This document shows positions 4,834 to 11,748 of a stretch of DNA of 14,858 bases, piece after piece. The translations under genes and the position numbers were made by a program. Origin of the DNA: an uncultured Collinsella sp. GTDB lineage: Bacteria; Actinomycetota; Coriobacteriia; Coriobacteriales; Coriobacteriaceae. The stretch covers positions 1 through 14,858 of the forward strand of contig CABURG010000029.1 in NCBI GenBank assembly GCA_902493835.1, read 5' to 3'. Positions within the stretch are counted from its first letter, which is position 1, and the number at the start of each line of letters is the position of its first letter. Under the pieces are notes generated by a model. The model saw only the letters and a program-made list of their open reading frames with translations. It was not told the DNA's origin and ran no database searches.

Positions 4834-5301
4834 TCATATCGTTGCCGCAGTCCCCGGCGCAGTGCGCAGCTCCTGCCGAATCTTCCGAAAGCGTTCCGGG
4901 ACTTCGGCAAGCTCCATCTTCTGCGGGGCATCGACCGTGCCCGCTTCCTTCGCCGTTTCGTAATACCAGCACTTGTAATCCACCATCTCCATGGTGTGCT
5001 GCAATTCCGCCATCTGCTGTTTCAGAACTTCTTGTTGGCGCCGGAACATGGCAAGGCGCAAATCGATGGTGTCGTCTCCTTGCAGCGCCATCTCGATGTA
5101 CTGCCGGATGTCCTTGATGGACATCCCGGCTTTCTTCATGCAGCCGATCACCTGCAGCCATTCGATATCCGATTCCCGGAACATGCGAATGCCACCGGAG
5201 GAGCGCTCCACGAAGGGCAGCAGCCCCTCCTTGTCGTAGTAGCGCAAGGTGGACGCCGCAACCCCCAGCAGTTTCGCCATTTCCCCCACCGTATAGACCA
5301 T
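4834..5301 (-). CDS. MerR-family regulator, NmlR/AdhR-like redox or electrophile sensor
   Basis: A 155-residue MerR protein. The N-terminal winged helix reads VYTVGEMAKLLGV, STLRYYDKEGLLPF and GGIRMF (about 2-40), followed by a long dimerisation helix (about 76-107). Cys54 in VIGCMKKAGMS sits where NmlR/AdhR-type regulators carry their conserved aldehyde-reactive cysteine; a second cysteine lies at 111 in DYKCWYY. The start ATG at 5299-5301 has GGAGGGG 9 bases upstream; an in-frame ATG at 5355 would read through the operator. It is transcribed divergently from the reductase operon at 5435, whose promoter has the hallmark MerR geometry. It most likely activates that operon when electrophiles or quinone-like compounds modify it. 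Inducer identity is inference. Confidence 0.88.
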   Translation of the reverse strand: MVYTVGEMAKLLGVAASTLRYYDKEGLLPFVERSSGGIRMFRESDIEWLQVIGCMKKAGMSIKDIRQYIEMALQGDDTIDLRLAMFRRQQEVLKQQMAELQHTMEMVDYKCWYYETAKEAGTVDAPQKMELAEVPERFRKIRQELRTAPGTAATI

Positions 5302-5334
5302 CTGAAAACCCCTCCGAATTATTCCAAAATCCCC

Positions 5335-5365
5335 TTGACTTAAAGTTAACTTCAAGTTCTAGGAT
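5335..5365 (+). promoter_or_regulatory. MerR-activated promoter with 19-bp spacer and central palindrome
   Basis: TTGACT (-35, 5335-5340) and TAGGAT (-10, 5360-5365) are 19 bases apart, longer than the usual 17 and typical of MerR-controlled promoters. Between them lies a 20-base near-perfect palindrome (5338-5357) centred on AAGTTAACTT, with one mismatched pair. This geometry fits activation by DNA untwisting by the adjacent MerR protein. Confidence 0.82.
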
Positions 5366-5434
5366 GCACGTGAAGTTCAAAGGAAGAATGCTTCCAAACG
5401 GAATGATTGTCAATCATAAGGAGGGGAATCGAAC

Positions 5435-6157
5435 GTGAACAGGCCGTATGTTTTCTGCCACATGATGTGCGCTTTGGACGGAAAGATCATGGGCGGTTAC
5501 ATGGGAACGCCGCAGGGCAGAGCGGCGGGCGATGCGTTCTACGACATTGCCTTCGGGAAAGAGCCCTTTTACCATCACCAGGGTTGGCTGTCCGGCAGGG
5601 TGACAACGGACGACAACTTCACCTTCTACAGGAAGCCGGACCTGGACGAAGATGCGCCGGCCGTTCCGGCAGGTGATTTCATCGCGCAGCCGGACTTCGG
5701 AATGTTCTATGTCTCCGTGGACCCCCACGGCAAGCTGGGGTGGGAAAGCAGCACCCTGCGCTATGTGGACACCACCGCCCATGTCGTCGAGGTGCTGACA
5801 GAGCAGGTCGGCAACGCCTACAGGGCATTTTTGAGAAAGCTGGGAATCTCGTACATCATCGCGGGAGAAACGGAGCTGGATTACGGCCTGGCCCTTTCCA
5901 AGCTGAAAGAAGAATTCAACATCGAGACCCTGATGCTGGGCGGTGGCGGCGTGCTGAACTGGTCGTTCCTGCAAGCGGGGATGTGCGATGAGATCAGCAT
6001 CGTGTTGGCGGCGGCAGCAGACGGGAGCCCGGATACGCCTCCGGTTTTCCGAGCCGCAGAAGGCATTTCGGAGAGCAAGGCCCTTGGCTTCACGCTGAAA
6101 GAGGCGAAGGCCATGGACGGCGGGGCGGTCTGGCTGCGCTATGGCGTGAATCGATAA
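5435..6157 (+). CDS. RibD C-terminal/dihydrofolate-reductase-fold family reductase
   Basis: A 240-residue NADPH-dependent reductase of the RibD C-terminal domain (DHFR-like) superfamily. It starts with the typical PYVFCHMMCALDGKIMGGY, has VLTEQVGNAYRAFLRKLGI in the middle, and carries the dinucleotide-binding signature LMLGGGGVLNWSFLQAGMCD followed by EISIVLAAAADG. In this family the stand-alone proteins reduce pterin-, flavin-precursor- or other carbonyl/imine-type substrates; the substrate here is unknown. Translation begins at a GTG (5435-5437) with AAGGAGGGG 8 bases upstream. First gene of a five-gene operon under the MerR promoter; the next gene starts 22 bases after its stop. Confidence 0.82.
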   Translation: MNRPYVFCHMMCALDGKIMGGYMGTPQGRAAGDAFYDIAFGKEPFYHHQGWLSGRVTTDDNFTFYRKPDLDEDAPAVPAGDFIAQPDFGMFYVSVDPHGKLGWESSTLRYVDTTAHVVEVLTEQVGNAYRAFLRKLGISYIIAGETELDYGLALSKLKEEFNIETLMLGGGGVLNWSFLQAGMCDEISIVLAAAADGSPDTPPVFRAAEGISESKALGFTLKEAKAMDGGAVWLRYGVNR

Positions 6158-6179
6158 TCCTTAGCAGGAGGTTTCAATT

Positions 6180-6611
6180 ATGAGGTATGAACGAAAAGAG
6201 CAGTTCGAGAAGGTCAACGCATTCGGCACGGGAACGGCGAACACCGCCTATGCCCAGTACTTCACCGGCGATTCGTTCCTGAATCCGCTGACCGATCCGG
6301 AAGGTGGCCTGTTCGCCGCCAACGTGACCTTCGAGCCGGGATGCCGCAACAACTGGCATATCCACCACGCGGATAAAGGAGGCGGTCAGCTCCTGCTCTG
6401 CACGGCTGGCGAGGGCTGGTACCAGGAGGAAGGCAAGGCCGCCGTCAGCCTGCACGAGGGCAGCGTCGTGATGATCCCCGCCAATGTCAAGCACTGGCAC
6501 GGAGCGAAGAAGGACAGCTGGTTCAGCCATATCGCTGTGGAGGTTCCCGGCGAGAATTGCGAGAACGAGTGGTGCGAGCCGGTATCCCATGAAGAGTACG
6601 CAAGGCTGTAG
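6180..6611 (+). CDS. Cupin-domain protein (manganese-type small cupin)
   Basis: A 143-residue single-domain cupin. The metal-binding motif 1 is NNWHIHHADKGGGQLLL (about 57-73, with His60 and His62, and Gln70 as likely further ligand), and motif 2 is PANVKHWHGA (about 100-109, with His105/His107). The overall pattern FAANVTFEPG...WH.H...Q.LL..GEGWYQ resembles small cupins related to bacterial hydroxynitrile-lyase-type and quercetinase-like proteins, often found beside carboxymuconolactone-decarboxylase-like genes, as here. AGGAGG lies 9 bases before the ATG. Probably a metal-dependent small-molecule enzyme of the reductase operon; reaction unknown. Confidence 0.85.
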   Translation: MRYERKEQFEKVNAFGTGTANTAYAQYFTGDSFLNPLTDPEGGLFAANVTFEPGCRNNWHIHHADKGGGQLLLCTAGEGWYQEEGKAAVSLHEGSVVMIPANVKHWHGAKKDSWFSHIAVEVPGENCENEWCEPVSHEEYARL

Positions 6612-6624
6612 GGAGGAACGAAAC

Positions 6625-6951
6625 ATGGCAGTCAAGCAGACGGCAGGCAGAGATGCCCTGGGCGAATTCGCCCCGAAATTCGCGGAACTGAACGATGACG
6701 TGCTCTTCGGAGAGGTTTGGAGCCGAGAGGGGCAGCTCAGCCTCCGCGACCGCTCCCTCGTGACCGTCGTCGCGCTGATGGCCCAGGGGCTTACCGATGA
6801 GAGCTTCCGCTATCACCTGACGGAGGCAAAGAAGAACGGTATTACAAAAGAAGAAATCGCGGAGGTCGTGACCCATGCAGCCTTCTACTGCGGCTGGCCC
6901 AAGGCGTGGGCGGTTTTCCGCATGGCAAAGGATATCTGGGGCGAGGAGTAG
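6625..6951 (+). CDS. Carboxymuconolactone-decarboxylase (CMD) family protein
   Basis: A 108-residue all-helical protein with the CMD pattern: LSLRDRSLVTVVALMAQG (about 39-55), HLTEAKKNGITKEEIAEVV (about 64-82) and THAAFYCGWPKAW (about 83-95). His84 and Cys89 are present, but the CxxC pair of AhpD peroxidase reductases is absent, so it is not AhpD. Members act as decarboxylases or as small oxidoreductase partners; the substrate is unknown. The ATG at 6625 has GGGAGG 8 bases upstream and lies 13 bases after the cupin stop, so the two are surely co-translated. The cupin and CMD pairing recurs in many bacteria. Confidence 0.88.
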   Translation: MAVKQTAGRDALGEFAPKFAELNDDVLFGEVWSREGQLSLRDRSLVTVVALMAQGLTDESFRYHLTEAKKNGITKEEIAEVVTHAAFYCGWPKAWAVFRMAKDIWGEE

Positions 6952-6955
6952 AACG

Positions 6956-7825
6956 ATGATCTTGAATGAAACCTACCCGTTGACAAACGGAGTTCAGGTT
7001 CCCAAGCTGGGACTGGGCACCTGGTTCATCGACGATGCCGAGGCAGCGGAAGCCGTTCGCGAGGCGGTAAAGCTGGGCTATCGCCTGATCGACACCGCGC
7101 AGGCCTACGGAAACGAACGCGGCGTCGGCGAGGGCGTGCGCACCTGCGGCGTTCGCCGGGAAGAGCTGTTCGTCGCCAGCAAGATCGCGGCAGAGCTGAA
7201 GACCTACGAGGATGCGGCGAAGTCCATCGATGAGACGCTGGAGAGAATGGGGCTCGACTACCTCGACCAGATGATCATCCACTCTCCCCAGCCGTGGAGC
7301 GAGTTCCGTGTGGAGAAGCGCTATTTCGAGGAGAACAAGGAGGTCTGGCGTGCGTTGGAGGATGCGCGGGCGGCGGGCAAGGTCAAGGTAATCGGCGTGT
7401 CCAACTTCCTGCAAGATGACCTTGAGAACCTCCTGGGCTCTTGTCGCGTGATGCCCATGGTCAATCAGATCCTCCTGCATATCACCAATACCGATTCGGC
7501 ATTGGTGGACTTCTGCAAGGCGCAGGGCATTCAGGTGGAGGCATACTCTCCCATCGCCCACGGCGAGGCGCTGAAGAATCCGGCGATCGTTAAGATGGCA
7601 GAGAAGTACGGCGTATCTGCCGCCCAACTCTGCATCCGCTATGTACTTCAGCTTGGAGCCGTCGCGCTTCCCAAGACGGCAGATCCCGCCCACATGGAAA
7701 GCAACGCGGACGTGGATTTCGCGATCTCCGAGGAAGACATGGAAACTCTCAAGAACATGGAGCGCATCGCCAACTATGGTGAATTCAGCGCATTTCCCGT
7801 GTTCAGCGGAAAGCCTCTTGCATGA
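6956..7825 (+). CDS. Aldo-keto reductase
   Basis: A 289-residue NADPH-dependent aldo-keto reductase with (beta/alpha)8 fold. The catalytic tetrad is visible: Asp46 and Tyr51 in LIDTAQAYGNE, Lys76 in VASKIA, and His109 in MIIHSPQ. Downstream are VIGVSNF, VNQILLHI, VEAYSPIAHG and the cofactor-phosphate region ALPKTADPAHMESN. Length is slightly above the 270-280 usual for prokaryotic members. Such enzymes reduce aldehydes, methylglyoxal and ketones. The ATG at 6956 starts 4 bases after the CMD stop, with GAGGAG inside the preceding gene as ribosome binding site; an in-frame upstream start at 6875 is inside the CMD gene and rejected. Its presence supports an aldehyde- or quinone-detoxifying role for the operon. 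Confidence 0.92.
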   Translation: MILNETYPLTNGVQVPKLGLGTWFIDDAEAAEAVREAVKLGYRLIDTAQAYGNERGVGEGVRTCGVRREELFVASKIAAELKTYEDAAKSIDETLERMGLDYLDQMIIHSPQPWSEFRVEKRYFEENKEVWRALEDARAAGKVKVIGVSNFLQDDLENLLGSCRVMPMVNQILLHITNTDSALVDFCKAQGIQVEAYSPIAHGEALKNPAIVKMAEKYGVSAAQLCIRYVLQLGAVALPKTADPAHMESNADVDFAISEEDMETLKNMERIANYGEFSAFPVFSGKPLA

Positions 7826-7839
7826 GGAGAATGCGTGAA

Positions 7840-8316
7840 ATGAAAACCTTGATTCTGTACTACTCCTACGGAGGCAATACGAAGCGCATCGCCGAGATGA
7901 TTCAGAGGGAAATCGGCGGGGATATTGCTCGTATGGATACGGTTGTTCCTTACGATGGCGATTATGATGAAGTCGTCAATCAGGGGCAGCGTGAGATTGC
8001 CGAGGGTTATTGCCCGGAACTGAAGCCGCTGCACATTGGCTGGAGAGATTACGACACTATCATCCTGGGTTCTCCTGTCTGGTGGTACACCTTTGCGCCC
8101 GCCATGCGCAGTTTCCTGGAGCGGGCTGACCTGACCGGGAAGATCGTGTATCCGTTTGCCACCAATGGAGGCTGGCTGGGACACGCGCTGAAGGACTTTG
8201 AGGAAGCCTGCAAGGGCGCAATCGTGAAGCCGGGCCTCGATGTGCAGTTCGATGAATCCATGCTCCGTACTTCTGAGAAAGATATTCAGGCATGGATTAA
8301 TGCAATCCGCAGATAA
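7840..8316 (+). CDS. Flavodoxin
   Basis: A 158-residue short-chain FMN protein. TLILYYSYGGNTKRIAEMI (about 3-21) holds the phosphate-binding loop, LGSPVWWYTFAPAMRSFLE is the second FMN loop with aromatic residues stacking the flavin, and FATNGGWLGHALKDFE is the third. I place the start at 7840, where the conserved MKTLILYYS begins and GAGGAGA lies about 9 bases upstream. An ATG at 7822 overlapping the reductase stop (ATGA) would add six residues. Last gene of the operon; it probably supplies electrons to, or regenerates, the other reductases. No clear terminator follows. Confidence 0.9.
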   Translation: MKTLILYYSYGGNTKRIAEMIQREIGGDIARMDTVVPYDGDYDEVVNQGQREIAEGYCPELKPLHIGWRDYDTIILGSPVWWYTFAPAMRSFLERADLTGKIVYPFATNGGWLGHALKDFEEACKGAIVKPGLDVQFDESMLRTSEKDIQAWINAIRR

Positions 8317-8644
8317 TCGATCTGCAGCTTTCGGCATCCGCCACAGAGCTGGCAAGGATTTGGGACGATCCCAAAAATGCAAACAGAGCGTTCCGACTTC
8401 CCGACGGAACGCCCTTCGCTCCCTTCGTGCCCTTTTTCCTCGCCTTCACCGGGCGACCCGGGAGCTGGGGCTGGCAGACGCCTCTCTGCTCTTCGTCCAC
8501 AACGTCCAGGGAAATCTCGCGGTCAACCGCCTGCTCGGTTGGAGGCGAGGGTCTGGGTTTGCCCATGCGCAGGAGTTGCTCGACGCCTATTCCGAAGGGG
8601 GTATGCGGGCGGTATCGGCCCCTTGTGCACTGATCGCGAATTAG
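8317..8644 (+). pseudogene. Possible decayed coding remnant, unknown family
   Basis: This 324-base gap between the flavodoxin and the next gene has protein-like sequence in two frames without a usable start. One frame from about 8346 reads ELARIWDDPKNANRAFRLPD and then TPFAPFVPFF. Near 8455 the coding look moves to another frame reading ELGLADASLLFVHNVQGN, LLGWRRGSGFAHAQELLDAY and so on, to a TAG at 8642. This is consistent with a frameshifted, 5'-truncated gene, but GC-rich DNA can look coding by chance. I do not recognise a family. Confidence 0.3.
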
Positions 8645-8994
8645 AGCATGATAGCGTCGTCGGCCGTGAAGGCATCAAGGGATCCCTGCTTGACCTGAAT
8701 GCAAACGTATGTGATGCCCGAGTCGGATGCGGCGCGGAACTGACGGTGTGCGGCGGGGGAAATGCGCAGCCAGTCGCCGGCTGCCAGCTCGATATCCTCA
8801 CCGTCGATCGTGACCGAGCCCGCGCCCTCGAGCACGCCATAGATCTCCTCGTTTTCCTTGTGTGCATGGACGAACGGAACGCCAGCGCCGGCGGGAAGAT
8901 TGTTGACACTCACCTCTGCCCCGGTAAGCCCGAGCACTTCATGCAGCTCGATACGGCTCTCATTACCGATGTGGGTCTTTGCATAATTAGCCAT
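8641..8994 (-). CDS. Cupin-domain protein divergent from HxlR regulator
   Basis: A 117-residue single-domain cupin. Motif 1 is GVPFVHAHKENEEIYGVLEG (His43, His45 and a downstream Glu), and motif 2 is AGDWLRISPAAHRQFRA with a single His. The ATG at 8992-8994 has GAGAGG about 8 bases upstream. It is read away from the HxlR-type regulator at 9146 with a palindrome between them, the usual arrangement for an HxlR-controlled target. Small cupins of this type may act as dioxygenases, isomerases or quercetinase-like enzymes; the reaction is unknown. It is a different cupin from the one at 6180, sharing only the fold. Confidence 0.88.
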   Translation of the reverse strand: MANYAKTHIGNESRIELHEVLGLTGAEVSVNNLPAGAGVPFVHAHKENEEIYGVLEGAGSVTIDGEDIELAAGDWLRISPAAHRQFRAASDSGITYVCIQVKQGSLDAFTADDAIML

Positions 8995-9043
8995 AATGGT
9001 TCCTCTCTTTGGGTTGATTTACCTTGCAGGCATCTCCTGCGTG

Positions 9044-9051
9044 AGTTATAT
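9044..9051 (-). promoter_or_regulatory. Possible -10 box of the cupin gene
   Basis: On the - strand GAATATAAC provides a TATAAC hexamer about 55 bases before the cupin start, with TTTGCA 17 bases further upstream as a weak -35. The HxlR-type palindrome begins just beyond this promoter. Confidence 0.35.
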
Positions 9052-9077
9052 TCAACGCGAAGGCGCATGCAAATACG

Positions 9078-9105
9078 AGTACGCACATATTTGTAACTGC
9101 GTACT
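9078..9105. promoter_or_regulatory. Palindromic operator between cupin and HxlR genes
   Basis: AGTACGCA (9078-9085) and TGCGTACT (9098-9105) form a perfect 8-bp inverted repeat with a 12-base AT-rich centre. HxlR-family dimers bind symmetrical sites of this kind with TAC/GTA half-sites. It lies in the divergent intergenic region, about 40 bases before the regulator start. Confidence 0.65.
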
Positions 9106-9145
9106 TTTTTGTGAAACCGGTATGGTCAAGGAGGTTGAGTCTCCC

Positions 9146-9472
9146 GTGATGGCGAAAGAGGAGCTTCCGGAGTGTCCGGTCGCAACGGCGGTAGCGCTCA
9201 TTGGCGGCAAGTGGAAGCTGCTCATTATCCGTAACTTGCGCGTGCGCCCTTGGCGTTTCAACGAGTTGCGCCGCGACCTCGAGGGGATCTCTCAGAAGGT
9301 GCTTACCGACAGCCTGCGGCAGATGGAGGATGATGGGCTGGTCTTTCGCCATGACTATGGCGAGAATCCTCCCCGCGTTGAGTATGGCCTTACCGAGCTC
9401 GGTCGCCAGATGATGCCCATCATGGACTCGCTCGCAGACTTCGGCGCTTATTACAAGACGGTCGTTTCGTAG
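9146..9472 (+). CDS. HxlR-family winged-helix regulator with single redox-type cysteine
   Basis: A 108-residue MarR-like winged-helix regulator. The family signature is complete: CPVATAVALIGGKWKLLIIRNL, RFNELRRDLEGISQKVLTDSLRQMEDDGLV, RVEYGLTELG and a C-terminal dimerisation helix. The only cysteine is at about residue 10, just before the first helix, the position of the redox-sensing Cys of YodB, HypR and QorR, which respond to quinones and disulfide stress. The start is set by AAGGAGGTT at 9128-9136: the GTG at 9146 or the ATG at 9149 both fit, while the ATG at 9122 lies upstream of that site. Divergent from the cupin gene, which it probably represses. Confidence 0.88.
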   Translation: MMAKEELPECPVATAVALIGGKWKLLIIRNLRVRPWRFNELRRDLEGISQKVLTDSLRQMEDDGLVFRHDYGENPPRVEYGLTELGRQMMPIMDSLADFGAYYKTVVS

Positions 9473-9493
9473 CGGACGCTCTGCTTAGGGGAC

Positions 9494-9526
9494 GGAGAAC
9501 CGCTACGAGTACGATAGCGATTCTCC
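9494..9526 (+). terminator. Hairpin downstream of the HxlR gene
   Basis: GGAGAA-C-CGCTA (9494-9505) pairs with TAGCG-A-TTCTCC (9515-9526) around a 9-base loop, with one mismatch. It lies 22 bases after the regulator stop. No T-run follows, so termination is probable only from position. Confidence 0.45.
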
Positions 9527-9572
9527 TACGGCTGCCGTCGATTCCGTAGTTATAGAGCGGAAGGAGGCTGCA

Positions 9573-9728
9573 ATGGGGTCGTCCGCCCCACAAGAAGGTC
9601 CTCCCTTCCCGGTATGGCGCCGACATACGCATGCCGGCTCAAACTGCTCGATGCGCGAAGTGTTGTTATGGCTTCGCTCAGCCTACGTCCTCGCCAAAAC
9701 CCGCGCCGCCCGCAAGAGCCGTCAATAA
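9573..9728 (+). CDS. Possible small protein (51 residues), unknown
   Basis: A perfect AAGGAGG (9561-9567) lies 5 bases before the ATG at 9573, and a 51-codon frame runs to TAA at 9726. The C-terminal half (SMREVLLWLRSAYVLAKTRAARK) could form a basic amphipathic helix; the N-terminal half is Pro- and Gly-rich. It has no membrane segment of full length and no family I recognise. The ribosome binding site is the best evidence; composition alone would not support it. Could be a genuine small protein or chance. Confidence 0.35.
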   Translation: MGSSAPQEGPPFPVWRRHTHAGSNCSMREVLLWLRSAYVLAKTRAARKSRQ

Positions 9729-9960
9729 AACCTACGGCCCTGCTTGGCCCCGGGATTAAACGTCAGACTTGCCCGATTCACGCTTCGCGCAAGGGCCGTT
9801 CTACTTCCCAAGCCTGATCTGTCTGTCGCACAGCTCAAGGGAGCCTGGGATACCTCTTTGATATCTTCCACGAACTACTGGAGTGCGGCACAGTCGGATG
9901 ACTGGACTGTTTTCGTTGGAGCTTGGTTGTTTGCCTGTGTGAATGGCGTATTTGCTTTAG
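9729..9960. other. Intergenic stretch with no recognised gene
   Basis: Between the small ORF and the surface-protein gene I see no convincing coding frame: an open frame from a TTG at 9744 lacks a ribosome binding site and runs antisense into the surface-protein gene. The only structure noted is an 8-bp inverted repeat, ACGGCCCT (9734-9741) with AGGGCCGT (9792-9799). The DNA is less GC-rich from about 9840, consistent with the 3' flank of the - strand gene. Confidence 0.5.
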
Positions 9961-10878
9961 CTAGTGGTTGCGACGCCTTGTTGCGGAAATGCCAACTGCC
10001 GCGACTACACCACCGGCAACATTCAGGGCTGCCGCTATCGCGCTGTTGTCGCCCGTCGCGGGTAGGGTGGTCCCGGCTGGTTTAACTGCCGTTACTGCCT
10101 TGGTGGAAACGGGATTTGCCGCGGGCTTTTCTGTCTTGGGCTGCGGTGTGGGCTCGGGCTTGGTTTCCGGTTCGGGTTTGACCTCTGGGATCGGCTTAAC
10201 ACTTGGATCGGGTTTGGAACCGCTCGTATCGGTTGCAATCAAGTGCACGTCGCTGTCGAAGACGTAACGGATGTAGTAATCGTGCCGCGTCTCGTGCATA
10301 ATCCCCTGCCCGCTGTCGAAGTCACGGTCAACGTGTGTGCCAAGGTGGGTTGAGCTGACAAGGTTCAGTTTGTAAGGGATTTGGTCGTCAGCGTAGTCGC
10401 CTGTAAAGACTGCGGTTGCTCTAACGTGATTGTCGATCATGGTCAGGGCAATAGAGACGCTGGCCTCTTTGGGGTTCTCGGTTTTTATAAGGCTTTCGGT
10501 ATCGGTGTCGATCTTGAAGAGATGGACGGTGCCGTTAAGCCCGTAGATGAAGTCCTCGGGTTTGTCGGGGAAATCGTATACAAACGCCTCATTCTGGACC
10601 AACATGAAGGCAGGAGGGAGCTCCAGATCATAGTTATGGTCGACAACGGTGGTAGCTGTGAGGCTGCCTTCTGCGTTGGCTTCGTCGCAGGTAATGGGTG
10701 CTGCGACATCGGTTTCGGGCATTTCGGTCGCCAGTGCTGCGCAGGGTAGCAAAAGCAGCCCTGCCACAAGAATAATCGCTCCGAAGGCGACTACTCTAAC
10801 GCCCGCATGACTCTTGACGCTGCGGATAAACGAGCTGGTTCGATCATTCTGGGTTTGTGGTGCATGCTGTCCATACAT
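9961..10878 (-). CDS. Sortase-anchored (LPXTG) surface protein
   Basis: A 305-residue secreted cell-wall protein. The signal peptide has a hydrophobic run at about 29-50 (VVAFGAIILVAGLLLLPC) with probable cleavage after ALA at 48-50. The mature part has a beta-rich domain with no family I recognise, then a Pro/Lys/Glu stalk (about 214-250, with PEPETKPEPTPQ) that would span the wall. The sorting signal is LPATG at 272-276, followed by a hydrophobic helix and the RRRNH tail. Sortase should cleave between Thr and Gly and join the protein to peptidoglycan. AAGGAGCG lies before the ATG at 10876-10878. No sortase gene or pilin motif is near. Possibly an adhesin; the ligand is unknown. Confidence 0.88.
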   Translation of the reverse strand: MYGQHAPQTQNDRTSSFIRSVKSHAGVRVVAFGAIILVAGLLLLPCAALATEMPETDVAAPITCDEANAEGSLTATTVVDHNYDLELPPAFMLVQNEAFVYDFPDKPEDFIYGLNGTVHLFKIDTDTESLIKTENPKEASVSIALTMIDNHVRATAVFTGDYADDQIPYKLNLVSSTHLGTHVDRDFDSGQGIMHETRHDYYIRYVFDSDVHLIATDTSGSKPDPSVKPIPEVKPEPETKPEPTPQPKTEKPAANPVSTKAVTAVKPAGTTLPATGDNSAIAAALNVAGGVVAAVGISATRRRNH

Positions 10879-11197
10879 AAGGCGCTCCTTGTTCGTAGGC
10901 CTGTTTCCGCGGATCTATATTGCGCCTGGCCGATGCGGCTAGAATCTTTCGCGCGAACGCTTACGCGAGCAGGGAGAATGCTCAAATTAATTTTCCCACA
11001 GTCGACACATTGCGGCCAACGATTTGCTGTTCAATTCTCGGAAAGAGGATCAAGGCGGTCGAGGAGTTATCAGGCAATGAGATTGTGTCTAGAGAACACG
11101 AACGAGAGATGCGATCTGCGGTCGACTGCATAGCTCCATTCGTTTTGGTTACAAGAAAACATGCTGCGCGCCTGCAGCATGAAGGGGAGGGAATCCT
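10879..11197. other. Divergent intergenic region between surface protein and flavoprotein genes
   Basis: No convincing gene is present: the + strand frames here lack ribosome binding sites. On the - strand TATAGAT near 10919-10913 is a possible -10 for the surface-protein gene. Next to the flavoprotein gene CATGCTGC (11160-11167) and GCAGCATG (11174-11181) form a perfect 8-bp inverted repeat just before the ribosome binding site GGGGAGGG, a plausible operator or RNA hairpin. Confidence 0.5.
11160..11181 (+). promoter_or_regulatory. Palindrome abutting the flavoprotein ribosome binding site
   Basis: CATGCTGC-GCGCCT-GCAGCATG is a perfect 8-bp stem ending 3 bases before the ribosome binding site of the gene at 11198. 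It could be a repressor operator or a translational hairpin. No dedicated regulator gene is adjacent. Confidence 0.5.
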
Positions 11198-11728
11198 ATG
11201 AATATCGTTGTATTGAGCGGCAGCCCGCGTAAGGGCGCCAATACCGACACCATGGTCGAGGCGTTTGCCGAGACCGCGCGTGAAGGCGGCAATGCGGTCG
11301 AGGTCGTCCGCGTTGCCAGCAAGAAGATCGCTGGTTGCCTGGGATGCCAGTACTGCTTTACCCACGAGGGCACTTGCGTGCAGAAGGATGACATGGCCAA
11401 CGTGATCGAGTCGCTGAAAGACGCCGACATGGTTGTCTTCGCTTCGCCTATCTACTGGTTTGATATCACCGCGCAGGAGAAGGCCGCCATCGACCGCCTG
11501 TACGCCTTTGGTGCTACGGGCTTCCCGTTCACCAAGACGGCCCTTTTGCTCGATAGCCACAGCGAGGGTGTCTATGATGCGGCGATCGCTATGTACAAGT
11601 CAGCCTGCGCGTACTGCAAGTGGCAGGACCGGGGCATTGTCACCATCAGCGGTATGACCGAGCGCGACAGCATGGCATCGTCGCCCAAGTTGGAAGAGGT
11701 GCGAGAGCTCGCCCGCAAGCTCGCCTAG
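11198..11728 (+). CDS. NADPH-dependent FMN reductase family / iron-sulfur flavoprotein-like protein
   Basis: A 176-residue flavodoxin-fold protein. VVLSGSPRKGANTDTM (about 4-19) is the FMN-phosphate loop, and DADMVVFASPIYWFDITAQ is the second flavin loop. Between them lies a cysteine cluster, Cys47, Cys50, Cys53 and Cys60 (GCLGCQYC...GTC), spaced C-x2-C-x2-C-x6-C, as in iron-sulfur flavoproteins that bind a [4Fe-4S] cluster next to FMN. Two more cysteines lie in SACAYCKW. It is likely an anaerobic electron-transfer or NAD(P)H:acceptor reductase, though many relatives keep cysteines without a cluster. GGGGAGGG lies 7 bases before the ATG. Single gene closed by a long hairpin. Confidence 0.85.
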   Translation: MNIVVLSGSPRKGANTDTMVEAFAETAREGGNAVEVVRVASKKIAGCLGCQYCFTHEGTCVQKDDMANVIESLKDADMVVFASPIYWFDITAQEKAAIDRLYAFGATGFPFTKTALLLDSHSEGVYDAAIAMYKSACAYCKWQDRGIVTISGMTERDSMASSPKLEEVRELARKLA

Positions 11729-11748
11729 CGCGCATTTCCAATAACGAA

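Noticed and set aside
9744..10085. + strand open frame of 113 residues
   Set aside because: It starts at TTG without a ribosome binding site and overlaps the surface-protein gene in antisense.
10920..11201. + strand frame of 93 residues before the flavoprotein gene
   Set aside because: No ribosome binding site, no recognisable motif, and it overlaps the start of the real gene.
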